From Copromyces sp. CBS 386.78 (taxonomy: Eukaryota > Ascomycota > Sordariomycetes > Sordariales > Sordariaceae): a stretch of DNA of 64,000 nt. The DNA is taken from positions 186,001 to 250,000 of the forward strand of contig MU839131.1 of NCBI GenBank assembly GCA_030685235.1, given 5' to 3'. Shown one piece after another: positions 9,218 through 21,022 of this stretch (positions within the stretch are counted from its first letter, which is position 1; every line of letters begins with the position of its first letter). The translations under genes and the position numbers were made by a program. Under the pieces are notes generated by a model. That model was not told the origin of the DNA, did not search any database, and saw nothing but the letters and a program-made list of their open reading frames with translations.

Positions 9218-11087
9218 CGTGAGATGGCCGGCTGGTTGAGTAGCTGCTGGTTAGTGGCTTTCTTTCTCAAAGAAGGTAATGAGGATGCATTGGTATGCTT
9301 CAAGCGGTCAAGCTTCTTGGCTGGTTGCGGGATAGTGCAAAGGATTGGTGGTGGTGATGATGATGATGATGATGTGATCTTTTGTGACTTTGTGCCCAAA
9401 TCAAAGACGGGACGCGACTGACATGTGCCAGACAAAAGAGTGAGCTCTGGCGCAACTTGCAACACCAACTTTGCTATGGTCGGCGTTTCGCTCAATCGGT
9501 CAACCCGCAAACGGCTGTCAAGGCGAATGAAACACAAATGGAGGGGTCCAACACTTCAACGAGCAACCAACGACAGAAGTCTGTCAGGTGGGATTAACGG
9601 CGCGGGAAGTGTCAGTCGGGACTCTCTTAATGGCTACTGATTACTGCCTGTTGATGCATGACCACAACAATGAAAAGTTGGAAACCAGACCAACAGTAAC
9701 ATCTAGAGACCCTCACCTTCACCAACGACATGACTGTTGCAAAACGACCCGGACTGCCTGGTCATTATTCCGCGGTCAGCACAAACACCCCGTCTCTACA
9801 ACAAGCGTCCTCAAGTCCGAGTCGTCCGACAAGTTTGAGCGACTGACATTGGCCGATCATCCGAACCGGTGCGCAATGTCATCCAAAACGTAACCGGTGT
9901 CTCTGTGTACCATGGCTCTCGTCTTGTGTCGGTCCCCCAAAGGCCCGGAGGTTTTCAGACTTTTGATTGACATTCGTATAGGAGCCGGCCGACCCAAAGA
10001 AATCCTCCGTATGCGGCTTATCGGGGTCGTCACAAAACCACCGAACGTCCACCGGCTAAGCATTCCGCTGCATACCCCCGTTAAAAATAGCGAACTGTTC
10101 CTGATAAATTTGCCGTTCGTTACATGTCGGGTTGCATTATTCGCTTGAACGTTCGGTGGTAGATGTAACCATAGCAAATGGCCTGGCCGAGGATCTCTTG
10201 GCTGTTTTATCCGACTTTTGTTTGATCCTACTCACATGTTGTGCAAGCATTTGCCATGCGACACCCCCGAATTCTCTATAGGTAGAATGGTGTGGGGTGC
10301 CGAGAGTGCTCCGTCTACGCCGCAATGAAGCAGCCTTTGTGGTGGTTTGTGTGTCCAATGTCCCATATAAAAACGGCCCGTTGTCCGCACCCCTCATTTT
10401 GCGGTTGCGGTTCGTCCCCTTGCTGTCCATGGGTCGCTGCTGCAGTTATGTGGTATTCGTGTATGCATTGGACGAGTGAATAGCTGACGGGTGGCAGGTA
10501 TTACATGACTTTATAGCAGGCAGACATGCTATAAACTTTTGTGTAACCATCCCTTCGAACGCTGGCTGGACACGGCACACCGTTTATAGGATATGGGATA
10601 CGGCAGCATGTATTGCTACTCAATATCAGCGTCGTGATGGTGGTGGGTGAGAAGCGTCGGCGGAACATAGGTAGAGAGAGGTAGGAATAGGATGGATTGT
10701 GACGGGACATGCCCGCGGCAGACCAAAGACCATGCTGGGAAGGAAGAAAGAAGGGTCGAAGGGAGCTGTTGTGCAACAACACGGGCAAAAACGGAAAAGG
10801 CTGGCTGGCTGGCTGGCATCATCTGTCGGCATATTTTCCCTTCTCGTTGCTTACTCTTTGTCAGAAGAGAAGGCTGGAGAGGATCAGGTAGGTCTGTGTC
10901 TTTTTGGGTTGCGCAATGGTGGAATGGACGGCATGATGACCCATAGTGATAAGGTAGCCTTCCCCGTTGAGGGTGCCGTCATTGACACCTCGGTGTCTTG
11001 TCCTTGAAAGCCAAATGCTCGAGATCAATTGACTCTTTTGGGGTCAAGTCATTGCCAGCAGCAGCACAACAGCAGCCTTGAGCCATC
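9218..11087. other. Long intergenic stretch
   Basis: About 1.9 kb between divergent genes, presumably holding both promoters. It contains a GAT trinucleotide run at about 9350-9374 and a perfect 12-bp inverted repeat at 10037-10048 and 10149-10160. A TATA-like CATATAAAAAC at about 10361 has no obvious gene close downstream. No coding frame is convincing. Confidence 0.5.
10037..10160. repeat. 12-bp inverted repeat pair
   Basis: ACCACCGAACGT at 10037-10048 is matched perfectly in inverse by ACGTTCGGTGGT at 10149-10160, with a spacer of 100 bp. It could be the end of a small inverted-repeat element, a regulatory site pair, or chance. Confidence 0.5.
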
Positions 11088-12427
11088 ATGTCCCAGCCAC
11101 AACTATCACCCCCCGAGTATGACAGCCCGGCCGGCTTGATCGCCGGGTCGGTCATCATGTGGGTTGTCTCGACGCTGTGTGTTGGCTTGAGATTCTACTC
11201 CAAGAGATGGAAGCGACAAGGCTACATCACGGCCGACTGGCTAATCGTGGCGGCTGCGATTTTTGCAACCGGGATGACGGTAATGGAGATCTATGGTGGG
11301 TGAAGACGAAACGACCAATCTCTTCCTAGACGCAACTTGTACTAACCCGTGAAAACAGGCGTGAACGAACACGCCCTGGGATATCCACTTGGTGCCTCGA
11401 TCGAAGACGCCAAGGCAGTCAACGGACGTCTGAACAAGGCCAAACATGTGCGTTCCCTTGTCTTGTCCCATGTCTTTAACTGCCCCTCTCTCTAACAGAC
11501 TGCTGTTGTTGTTCTTGTTCAGATTGAGCTCTCGTTCCTGCTCCTCGGTATCGCTACTCTGGGCTTGATCAAGCTATCCGTGTGTTTCCTGTTCTGGCAC
11601 CTCTTTGCCCGGGTCGTGTTTCGGCGCTTCCTCATGGTCTGGATCGCAATCATCATTGCATGGACCTTGGCCTTTGTCGTGGGCGGCCTTCTGGAGTGCG
11701 GCTCGCATCTCAAGGCTATCTTTGGGCAACCGCAAGAGTATCTGGACCACTGCGGAAGTGCGATCCCTACCGGATACGCCATGGTGGGCAGTGATGTTGC
11801 CACGGACTTGATCACGCTGCTCATCCCCATCCCCGTGGTGTTGAGCATGAAGATGGACAGGCGAACTAGGTTCCTGACGCTGCTGACCTTTATGATGGGT
11901 GCTCTGTGAGTCTTGTCAGTCCAGGTCCTGAAGTGAGCAGGCAGGCTAACATTGGGTGGCAGGTCTGTGGGTGCGTCCGTCGCCAAAGCCTACATCTACA
12001 TCAAGGCAAGTTTGGGTCTGTGGACGTCCGATGCCATCTGTAAGCTCCAGTGTCGCCTATTTTGGTCAACCGATAATCAGCTAACGCAGTTGGTATAGCC
12101 ATACTCACTGGCCTCTCCATCTGGAACCTGGCTGAGGTCCACATCGGTATCATTGCCGCGTGTGGTCCTACGCTGCGACCGATCCTGGCACGCATCATAC
12201 CAACCGAGAGCCTCATGTCCCTCTTGTCTCGCATAGGAGTAAGCTCGAACAGTTCCAAACAGAACGAGCTCCCCAGCTTTGTCAAGATGCCGGATGCCGA
12301 TAGCGCTGAGCAGTTGCAGGCAGGGGCGGAGAAGGTTGGATCCAAGGGTGCTGATGGAGTCCGGCAGTACGAGATGGATTCATGGAACGACGCCGAGTCC
12401 GATAGAGGTGGTCGGAACCATGTCTGA
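11088..12427 (+). CDS. Fungal rhodopsin-fold integral membrane protein
   Basis: Five exons: 11088-11295, 11359-11447, 11523-11905, 11963-12039 and 12099-12427; frames join to 361 residues. Seven hydrophobic segments are visible, starting at about residue 16 (GLIAGSVIMWVVSTLCVGLRF). They include the loop HALGYPLGASIEDAK and the helices SFLLLGIATLGLIKLSVCFLFW and IIIAWTLAFVVGGLLECG, and end with SIWNLAEVHIGIIAACGPTLRP. This is the layout of the fungal rhodopsin-domain family (SAT4/PTH11-like), without an N-terminal CFEM domain. The hydrophilic C-tail of about 90 residues is Ser/Asp-rich and probably cytosolic. These proteins are thought to be membrane sensors or receptors, but ligands are mostly unknown. 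The last intron has two in-frame acceptors nine bases apart; the distal one (after TATAG) fits the branch site better. Confidence 0.88.
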
Positions 12428-13513
12428 GGGAGACACGCCGTGTGGTGGCTCAGACCTCCCCCTCTCAATGCACTCACTCATCGCCGTTCTCTTTCCATCT
12501 GTCATGTCGGAGAGAATTGAACTGATGGCCGATTATCGAGGCAGTCTCCATGTTCGTCTTCGTCTTTACTTGGCGCGATCAATTCCGGAGGCCATGGTTG
12601 TTGATTGACTGCTTGAGTGATTGGTCGTTGGCCTCTGGTTTACGAGCGGATGCCGGATGCGAACATTGCGATGAAAATGGGTCATGTACTTGGGGGTTGT
12701 GGTGGTGGGACTTTTCTCAACCCCCTAACCCCCAAGTAACGGTGATGAATGAACCCATGAAATGGAAGGCCTCTTGGCACGTGCACTGCAATTCTGGTAC
12801 TTTGAAGCTACTGCAAGCCAACTGCAAGCCACTGCAAGCCACCTCACTCCTTCCGTGGCGTCGCATCAACCTGAGCCCGTAACGGGCCGTGTGCCATCAG
12901 CGCAGAAGGAGCCGCCACTGCAAATTAGACGCCATTCCGACTCTTTTTTCTTTTTTTTCTTCTTTTTTTTCACATTCGTCGACAGTTAGTTTCAAGAACC
13001 ACAAGGAATCCACAACCAACGTCACCCATTCCAATCTCCTGGATCTCAACTCCACCATCTTGACGTGTCTTGCATATGACCCCAACTGTTCTGGACTCTT
13101 TCTCCCAGGACCCTTCATCTAGAACAGCCCCCAGCCTTTGGATAAAGTGTATGTAAACACATAGTGTTTTTACTGTAGACGTGTGACGTCCTTCATTTCA
13201 TATAAACCCTCGATTCCGGATTCCTGGCTGTTGTTCATCCGCCCCATTGCCTCTTAATGCTCTTTAATAATGCTCTCTTATTTATCATTGACAAGCAAGT
13301 AGCCAGCACATGCGCATACGGAACATCTAAAGCCTATCAAGTAGCTTCTGTACCAAGGGGCTATACGAACATTCCAGCTATACCAGCAAGAGACCCATCC
13401 GGGGCCCTCACAATTCCACCCATGACACCGACCTCATCTTTTCTTCCCTCCTTATCTCCTCCTCCCACTTCCCATCTTCACTCCCATCCTTATCCTCCCT
13501 AGAGTCCCTACCG
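12428..13513. other. Intergenic stretch between convergent genes
   Basis: Both neighbours end towards this region, so it should hold two 3' untranslated regions. A T-rich tract lies at about 12940-12970. ACTGCAAGCC recurs three times at about 12810-12840. No gene seen. Confidence 0.5.
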
Positions 13514-14521
13514 CTACCCCAACCCAGCAACCCTCCTCCAACCTTCATTCCCGACAACAACTCCACCCCCCTCCAACTTCTCAAACCCGTTTTTCCCCCC
13601 CTCCTGTCCCCCAATCTCCTTCCTAATCCTCTCATCCCACCCCCCCATCGCCATCTCCACACAAAACTTGCCAAGCAACTCGGTAGGACTCCAAAGCTTC
13701 TTGTACCCTACCCGTATAGGCGGACCCAGGACACAGACCATCAGGTTCAGGAAAGGAGAAAGTTGGGGGATATAAGGGTGGATGGAAGGGTGGGACGTGG
13801 GGTCGACCCAGCCTGGTCGCATGCTGTATACCTGAAAGGGGTGGGAGTTGGGGTTGGAGGGAGAGGGGGGAGAAAGCTTGGAAAGAGCAAGTTCGGCCTG
13901 TCCCTTGACGATGGCGTACCAGGGAGTTGTGAGTCTGGAAAGGAGAGGGAGGGAGGGGAGTGGGGTTGTGGTTGCGCCTTCGCCCGAGATGTAGATGAAG
14001 TGGAAGGGTTTTTTCTCGCTCTCTGGGGTGGTTTGCTTGGCGAACTGAGAGGAGTCCGAGGAGGGGAGGAGGGTCTGGAAAGCGGCGGCGGCGGCGAGGG
14101 GGAAGTCCTTTGTTATTTTGACGTATTCCCTTTTACATGCACGAACCAGTATCAGTTTCAGTTTTTGGAGGTCCCATTTTGTTTGTTTGGGGAAACAGGG
14201 GAAGAAAAAAAAAAAAAGAAAGAAAAAAAAAAGGAGGGGATAGGAAAGGGGAACATACTCCTTCCCAACAGCATTCTGACTAATTCCCAGCGCCCAAACG
14301 CATCCCGTTGCTCCCTTCAACTGGCTGAGCAAGTCACTATCGTACTTGTCGAAATCCGTGTGGAGAATGACGTTGATACGCGACGGGTCTTTGGCGTCTT
14401 CGGCCATCTTGACGGGTCGTCGGCTGATGATGGAGATCTTGGTGATTTCTGTGGTCTTGATCATAGCGTCGAGGACGGCCGAGCCGACGAGGCCGGTGGC
14501 GCCTGTTAGGATTAGATGCAT
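13514..14521 (-). CDS. FMP52-like NAD(P)-binding Rossmann protein
   Basis: Two exons, 14521-14259 and 14129-13514, split by a 129-nt intron (donor GTATGT, acceptor AAAAG) that contains a long A/T homopolymer tract. The product is 292 residues. I chose the ATG at 14521 (context TAAAATGC) because the dinucleotide-binding motif starts immediately: HLILTGATGLVGSAVLDAM. Later blocks are GCVWALGISQ, KEEYVKITKDFPLAAAAAF, FIYISGEGA, WYAIVKGQAELAL and the MRPGWVDP block. This order matches the HTATIP2/TIP30-like atypical short-chain dehydrogenases, of which yeast Fmp52 (mitochondrial outer membrane associated) is the fungal member. The YxxxK pair is present in YAIVKG. Poly-Ser/Pro insertions make it longer than typical FMP52 (about 230-240 residues). 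Substrate is unknown. Confidence 0.82.
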   Translation of the reverse strand: MHLILTGATGLVGSAVLDAMIKTTEITKISIISRRPVKMAEDAKDPSRINVILHTDFDKYDSDLLSQLKGATGCVWALGISQNAVGKEYVPLSYPLLFFFFLFFFFFPCFPKQTKWDLQKLKLILVRACKREYVKITKDFPLAAAAAFQTLLPSSDSSQFAKQTTPESEKKPFHFIYISGEGATTTPLPSLPLLSRLTTPWYAIVKGQAELALSKLSPPSPSNPNSHPFQVYSMRPGWVDPTSHPSIHPYIPQLSPFLNLMVCVLGPPIRVGYKKLWSPTELLGKFCVEMAMGGWDERIRKEIGGQEGGKNGFEKLEGGGVVVGNEGWRRVAGLG

Positions 14522-14923
14522 TTTACGTTTGGTGTTGGTGGTATTGTGGGTGTATGTGTTTGCGGTGTGTGGGTGGGTTATGAAGAACAATGAAAGGAAG
14601 GGAACGCTTGAAAAAATTAATATTGATTGGGAGAGGAATTTGAAAGAAATATATATCATTCAGTTATCAACATGTATAAAGCGGCCGACAAAATAATGAT
14701 GCTATCCAACCCTATCAACCCTGTCGTCGTCAGTTCTCGAATCTGACATAAGCCGAAGCCGCCGCATTGAGTCTCGCTCGTGCCTTAACTCCTTCCATCC
14801 AATGAGATCTCTGGTCTTACCTCCGGGGCTCCGCGGGGTCCCAATATCCGGGAGCGGGCCGGAGCGGGTTTGCGGCCGCATATCACCGCAAAAGTGGGGA
14901 GTGGTTCCGAAATCCGACGACGA
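14522..14923. other. Short intergenic stretch
   Basis: Promoter of the FMP52-like gene and 3' flank of the next minus-strand gene. AT-rich around 14590-14700. No gene seen. Confidence 0.45.
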
Positions 14924-16724
14924 CTACGCCCTTCCAATAACCCACGCCCTCTCCATCACCACCTTAGGTTCATTAGGCTCGCATCTCGCCAACGCTCCAA
15001 ACGGGATAAAAGCGATGTACTTAACCCTGACGGTATTGATCTCCTGTCGTTCCGTCGTCAACTTCAACTGGCCCATTTTCTCGTGCCATCGCGGATCGAT
15101 CAATGGCTTTCCTGTCTTGTCCACTCTCGGTTCCCACTCGGGAGGATCTTCGTCGTTGTCGTCTTCTTCGTCGGTACTCTTTGACGCCATTTCGATCCGC
15201 AATGGCACCGGCGACTTCCTAATCGCTAGCTTGAGGTCCACAGCCTGCTCGCAGAGTTGCTCAATGGTATTTGCAACCATTTTCTTATTTCGGGAAAACG
15301 TGAACTTCATCAAGGGTTCAAGGTAGCCTATGAGTGTTTGGGCTGCGCTCTTCGCTTCGGCCGTCAAAATCCCTTGACGAAGTTGTTTGAAGAGGTTGAT
15401 GTTGACCGCTCGCCATTTTGCTTCGCTCTTTTGTCCCACTGTCATGTATGTCCTCGTTAGCATTCCATCCCCCAGGACCAAAGTCGACGGCGTAAAACAT
15501 ACCTTTCCCATGCCTCATCAAAAACCCCTCAATCTCCTCCAACTGCCTCTCCACCCGTCCCGTCTCCTCGCGCTCATCCGCCTCCTCCTCCAGCTCCGCT
15601 CCAAACGTCCTATGCCCCGGTCTCAAAATCCTCGAGTACAGCACCTGGAAAATCGCAGCCATAACCAAATACCTCCTCACCTCCACCGACGCGTTGCCGA
15701 AAAGCTGCTTGTCGGGAACCCACGGCAAGCGCATGATATCCACCTCCGTCACCTTCGCCTTCGTTTCGAGCTGTAGTGCAGAACTACCTACAAACTCCCA
15801 CACTTTTGCTCTAAAAGTCACAAACATCTCCCTCACTCTCTCCAAAGCCATTTCCTCCCCCTTTTGTTCTCCCTCCCCTCCTTCCTTATTAAATGCATCC
15901 CCCCAAAGCCCCCACCCCCCCTCCCGCTCCCTAACCAACCGCTCAATCTCCCTCTCCCTCTCCCTGGCAACCCTCTTCGCCTGTCTCACTTGCTCCTCCA
16001 ACTGCTCGAAATCCCACTGGTACGAAATCCTAATCCTCTCCCCCATTCTTTTCAATGCATCAGCAGAGTTCTGCGCGACCATCTTCTCGACTTTATCCAG
16101 ATGTGGAACCAGTTTTCTCTTTAGAGTTTTTTGAACCGCTTCGTCGATGGTTTGGTACAGCGCCGGTTCGGAGAGGAAGCCCAGGGGTCCCAACCCACCG
16201 GTTCGCTGGCGCTGGTGGCGTTGTCGTTGACGCTGGCCGTCGAGTCGGGCGAGTTCGGCTTTGGAAGAGCAAGGAGAGCCGTCGAGCATTATTAGGTCTG
16301 GGTCTGAGGTGTTTGATGAGTTGTTTGAGTCTCTGTTGCCGCCAAGGGTTTTGAGGGGTGAAGTGTAAGAGATGTCGCCTTTTGGGTGATCGGCTTCGTT
16401 GGTGTCGGAGTCGGAGTCGGGGTCACTGCTGGAGGAGGAGGAGGGGTGGAGGATGGTGCCGTCGACGAAGTCGCCTTCTGTTGCGCGCCAGTGCGCGGGT
16501 TCCTTGTTCCATTTCACTCGCTTGGTCGGTCGCTGGGTGTCCTTGTCGTCGTGTTTGGCGGAGGAGAGCATTGGGATGTAAGGGAAGCGAATGAGTTTGC
16601 GGCTTTTGGTCAGGGGCATGGAAAAGAGAGGCACGCGAGGGGGTTCGAGTTCGTTGTAGTCAGGCGCGTTGGGGGAAGGAGGGTAGCGGCGTCTGGCACC
16701 ACGGTTGGCGGTTGAGGGGAGCAT
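14924..16724 (-). CDS. Hypothetical coiled-coil protein
   Basis: Two exons, 16724-15503 and 15438-14924, with a 64-nt intron (donor GTATGT, branch GCTAACG, acceptor GACAG); 578 residues. I do not recognise a family. The N-terminal ~190 residues are disordered: Pro-rich, then a Ser/Asp run near residue 95 and a Gln/Arg-rich patch (QRQRQRHQRQR). Residues about 195-300 are helical and highly charged, with a predicted coiled coil (QLEEQVRQAKRVAREREREIERLVRERE). From about 300 on there is an ordered domain with KVWEFVGSSALQLETKAKV, VRRYLVMAAIFQVLYSRILRPGHRTFG and IEQLCEQAVDLKLAIRKS, then an acidic patch (STDEEDDNDEDPPEW) and a C-terminal block ending MERAWVIGRA. No signal peptide or membrane helix. 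The last block looks like the conserved part of a fungus-specific unknown family; this is an impression, not a match. Confidence 0.8.
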
Positions 16725-17521
16725 TGAATACCTCTGGCTTGGTCAGATACAGTGATGTTGAAGTCTAAGCTTGATGTGATATACCGAGTTCGTTCGAGTT
16801 TCGGCGATGAAGAATGTTTCGGATGGGACGCCAGAGGATACAGTTCTTGACCTAGCTTTGAAGAGGTTGCCTCATGATAGGTGAGTAGTATTTGCACGCG
16901 CGTCAAGAAAGCGAAGTCAATCAACAAAGGAATTGGTTTGAACATCGACTTACCATTGGGTCTCATTTCAGATCTGGACTTTGTTCCCTTTGTTGGGATG
17001 TATGCCTTATCCAACCTTTCAGGAGCATCAAAGATGCACGGCCGGTTTGGGAAAGGGTTGGCTATCCAGGTGTCTCTGTTAGCTCATTGTTATCAAGTTG
17101 AACCGTGGAAGCCGAGATTGGCGATGCGATTCCGCAGTTTGGTCGGAGAAATACTTGATATCCCAAAAATGATCTTCATTGCCATGCGCAGTATATATGA
17201 GGAGATGGCGTTCATCAATAAATATGGAGGCTTGTTGAAAGCCGACTCAATCTTAATCTATGTCCACTACTGTGTATGATACAGGGCTTATGGACCTCTG
17301 CGCAATGATGACCTGTTGTTGCACCCACATCGCTCTCGTCATCCCCTTGATAGCGCCATGAGTTGATGTCCCTGGGAGAGGTCATATCTGAATGTCTTGG
17401 AGCCAAGGGAGTATCCTCCACGAAGGTACTGTCGGGTTCTCGTCGCTCAACTCAACTGCCTCGCTTGCCGTTGTTTATAACCCGGGCTCAAGCGCTAGCC
17501 TTGAATGATTGTCAACATCTC
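16725..17521. other. Intergenic stretch
   Basis: No supportable gene. A plus-strand open stretch at 16881-17279 lacks an ATG at its start and any recognisable motif. It probably contains the promoter of the coiled-coil gene and the 3' flank of the dynamin gene. Confidence 0.45.
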
Positions 17522-19950
17522 TCATAGACTAGAAGGGGGTTTCAGGAGTTGTACCTCTGTATTCTGCGGCTGCTTTTTCTCATCCTTCTTCGCTTTGGCC
17601 TTGCGCTTGATTGCGCCACCGAATAGGCCAGGTGTCTTCTGAGCCCCAGACGCAGAGTCGGCCTCAGAGGTTGCGGAGACAAACAGCGAGTCTACTCCTT
17701 CGTCAGTATCGAACAATACGACTTATGATGGGATGCTGGGCCTTACTACCAGTGAACTTCATCCCAGTAAAGCGTTTGCAAGTGTCCATGCCCTTCTGAA
17801 GTACCGTAAGCTGCTTGGTGAGCTGTTCTCGTTCAATACGACTGTCCTCGGATTCGCCCGCGATGATGGCGATCTGCTTGGAATCCATTTCGAAGATTGT
17901 GACAGGAGACAGGATACTCGCAAGAGCGTCGACCAGCTTATCTTCAATCACCTGGGCGGCCATATCATCGATGAACCGCTTCATCGCTACCTAGAATAGA
18001 ATTCGGTGTCAGAGGGTGTTGAAAGAGGCACTGGGTGCAGGGCATAATCTTATCTCATACCGTATAGTAGGCGTTAAGGCAGCTCAAGGCTTCTTGGGCT
18101 GCAAACCGTTGCGGATTCGGTTCAGTGCGTGCTAGGGCATCCACAAGTTCCGTGATATTGGTCCCGCCCGTGTAGTTGCTGCTGCAGGAGGCGCAAACCC
18201 CAGTCTTTTTGTGCTGAATCCTTGTTTCTGTGCATTCACTGCCGAAGAACGACCGTATAGCCTTTTCCAGCCTCTTCTTCGACTGCTCCTCCCGAGCATT
18301 ATGGAGCGCCTCAGTAAAAGACTGGTTGTAGGTGATCGGATGGCCACTCTGGTGCGGTGTCAGAAGCTCGCTGGCCTTATCCATCATATCCGTCAGGATC
18401 TCGTCCATGGAGGGTCCAAAAATTTCCTTCTTCAAGGACTTCAAGGTGGACGCGTCCGCTATGTGTGCAATGATGAGTTCGAGAAACTGGTTGGCAGCCT
18501 CCCAGGCTCTCTGGACATGCTGACGAGCCAAATCACCCCATGGCCTTGCTTGCTCCAGGAAAAGATCCGAAACGATCATCGGGTTAAAGGTTCCCGGCAG
18601 CTCCCGACCTTTGGTGCGCTTCAGAAGGTACTCAATATGTGCAATGAACTTTTCTTCAGAAATCAAGACCATCTTATCGCCAACAACCCGGGAATGATGT
18701 GTCTCAATCGCATAGTGATGACCGCGGGACGCAATCTTGTCGGCGAAGGTCTCATTGAGGTTTTGCACCACGGCTCGGATTCGCTGTCTATAACCGGTGC
18801 CGGTCTTGGCGTCCTTGAAGAACTCGTGGTTGTAAGTGCCATCCACAGCGGCCTTCACAAGTTGCTGGAACTCTTGGGTAAGCGTGAACAGATAGAGACG
18901 CTGTTCAGCCTCCTTCGCCCTAGGATCACCGAGCTTCTGGATCTGAGCATTGCATGCCTCAAACTTGGTCTCGATCTCCTGCATCACACTGGGAAGCTCA
19001 GAGGCAATCTGTTTGAGCAAGACCTTGCTCAGTCTCTCACGAAGCTTGTCAATGCCAAGATGGGCGAGGGGAAGTTCAGTCCACGCGCCCTGGCTGAAGA
19101 ACTGTTGCTCCATGGTGTCACGGTCGACATCGTTCTTGGCTTCCTTGTCGGAATCCTTGTTCCGAAGCACATGCCAACCAAGACGGAACTCGACTTCCTG
19201 GTTCTTGGCCAGGTCGACGTACTGCTTTTCACTCTCGGACCCAGGATGTAAAGCATCAGGCTTGGTGATGATACCGAGTGTGCGGTGGCCGCGGGGGTCG
19301 GCTGCGCGAGCCAACTTCAACACCACCTGGTTTGCAAAGTCGTTTTTGGCCGAGACGACTGCCAAAATGATACTCCTGGGCTCGTCCATGTAAGACTGGA
19401 CGACGTTTTGGATCAGCTGGACATCCGCAGCAGTTTGGTTTTTCGTTTCCGAATGGATGAGACCGGGAAGATCAACGATGGTGAGATGTGGACGATCGGG
19501 ACCAGTGATCTCAACGCGGAGGCGATGGTTGGAAAAGGCCTTGCCTTGAGTGGTCTCGATTCCCATGTAGTTCTTGGCCTTTTCGATAATATCCGGCAGC
19601 AGGTCGAATGAGGTCATCTTTTCCTTGAAGGCAGATAGAGCCTTTCGCTCAGCCTCTTGGGCGTCTTCATGAGGTACAATAGAAACATGGGCGCTTATGT
19701 CGAGGGTGCGGCGCAAAACAACTTCGGTGGGAAAACGAGTGCACAAGTTCGCCTTGATGGGAAAAGCGACGCCAGAGATGGCCTCGAGGACAGAGCTCTT
19801 GCCGGATGATTGATCACCGCAGACAATGATCTGGGGCAGTGAGACATAGTTGTTGATGCCCTCTAAACGAAGACGATCAATGGCATCCAAGAGTTCTTGT
19901 TGGTCCTTGGAGCATAACTTGCTCAAGGCACCACTTTGGAAGGATACCAT
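17522..19950 (-). CDS. Dynamin-family GTPase (Mx/Vps1-type, no PH domain)
   Basis: Three exons: 19950-18061, 17990-17750 and 17697-17522; introns of 70 nt (GTATGA, CTGAC branch) and 52 nt (GTAGTA, CTGAC branch). 768 residues from the first in-frame ATG (MVSFQSGAL). The GTPase domain shows G1 GDQSSGKS at about 45-52, G2 Thr in RFPTEV, G3 DLPG, G4 TKPD and a G5-like RNKD. A stalk follows, with an unusual CASCSSN Cys pair. Then comes the GTPase effector domain, starting CLNAYYTVAMKRFIDDMAAQVIE and containing REQLTKQLTVLQKGMDTCKRF. There is no PH or Pro-rich domain, so it belongs to the filamentous-fungal Mx-like/dynamin-related group. A basic KRKAKAKKDEKK tail may bind membrane. It should oligomerise and hydrolyse GTP in membrane remodelling; the target organelle is unknown. 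Upstream, the frame stays open to a TAA at 20173-20175 without another ATG, so an extra 5' exon is possible. Confidence 0.92.
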
Positions 19951-20983
19951 ATCTTGGGCCGAACCACTAGTGATTGTGGGGAGAGGCAGGAGACTAAACG
20001 ACGGGTATTTCGAGAGGGTTGTTTGGCGTTGGGACTGAGAGGGTAAGTCTGCGAAGGGTGGCAAGAGGTTGAGGGCGTAGTGTCCTTGTGCTTCATCGTC
20101 TAAACACGTCTGGACGGGGCAATTCTTAAGTAGGGAATTTCCAACAAAACCATATGCTCGTTTGAGAGCAGATTAAAGGCGACTCTCAAACGATGGACGG
20201 AGAGACACCGTGAAAGTGTTGGCAACCGATGCAAGCAGCCAGAATTTACTAGCTATTCACAGAGACGTACTCATCCGAGTGACTGTCAGGCTTTGATGTT
20301 CAAAGACCAACCTTGGTTGTACCAACCTTGGTTGGTGCCCCTGAAGCCCAAAGCCCTCTTGCACCCTCTCCAACGACCACTACAAACACTTGTCAGCAGA
20401 ACGAACGGTCTTTGGAGCCACTGCATTGGGCCTTTGGCGTTAAGGATAAGCAGTATCCCGTCCTTCCGTCATCTTGGCCTGTAAATATATAGTATATCCC
20501 ACCAGGCCCTACCGCCGGGGCCGGTATCTGACGCTGAATCATCGCTTGATGTGTGTGTACGATGGTGTCAGATTCTGACCACTGCGCCAAACACCCAAAA
20601 ATTGGAGCTCCATCGAGGTGATGGATTAGTGCCAGATCTGTACCCCCTATATTCTGACAGATGGAGCCTTGCGACTCGATGGTGGAATCTTGATATGGGT
20701 TTGGAACGCGGATGGGTATGGATCGAATCGGATGTTCTCTTTGAATGAACGGGCTTGGTTCATCGGACGGAAGACTGGCTATTGCGCGATCGACGTCTCG
20801 GAAAGTCATGTGTTCGAATGGCCGGTCTTGTATTGTGCGGTCGCGGGTTGGTGATATCGAGCGCGATAAGATCGGACAACTGGGAGGGTGAGTGAGCAAA
20901 ACGAAAAAGACGAAACTGCTGCCGATTTGATGAAGATGGAAGTTCCGTTAGTTGTCTCTGGAACGCTTAGTGTGGTATCCTGT
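19951..20983. other. Intergenic stretch up to the transposon block
   Basis: Contains the dynamin promoter. A 168-codon minus-strand open stretch at 20393-20899 has no recognisable motif and is not called as a gene. The sequence here is of normal composition; the AT-rich block begins after the inverted repeat at 20984. Confidence 0.45.
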
Positions 20984-21022
20984 GGGGGATTTACGGTTGC
21001 CGGGCCGTTGCCAGGCGGTTGC
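20984..21022 (+). repeat. Left terminal inverted repeat of the outer element
   Basis: Begins GGGGGATTTACGGTTGCC and pairs with 47164-47202, with mismatches at positions 23, 34 and 38. Two of these (positions 34 and 38) are G/A and fit RIP. GGTT-rich subterminal motifs continue inward on both sides. Confidence 0.8.

Noticed and set aside
7037..12427. A biosynthetic gene cluster including esterase and rhodopsin-fold protein
   Set aside because: No core synthase, P450, transporter or pathway regulator is present; the genes diverge and are widely spaced.
16881..17279. 132-codon plus-strand open frame between the coiled-coil and dynamin genes
   Set aside because: It begins at a non-ATG codon and shows no motif, signal peptide or plausible exon structure.
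20393..20899. 168-codon minus-strand open frame next to the transposon block
   Set aside because: No recognisable domain, no splice partners, and composition is not clearly coding. An internal ATG would give about 138 residues, but nothing else supports it.
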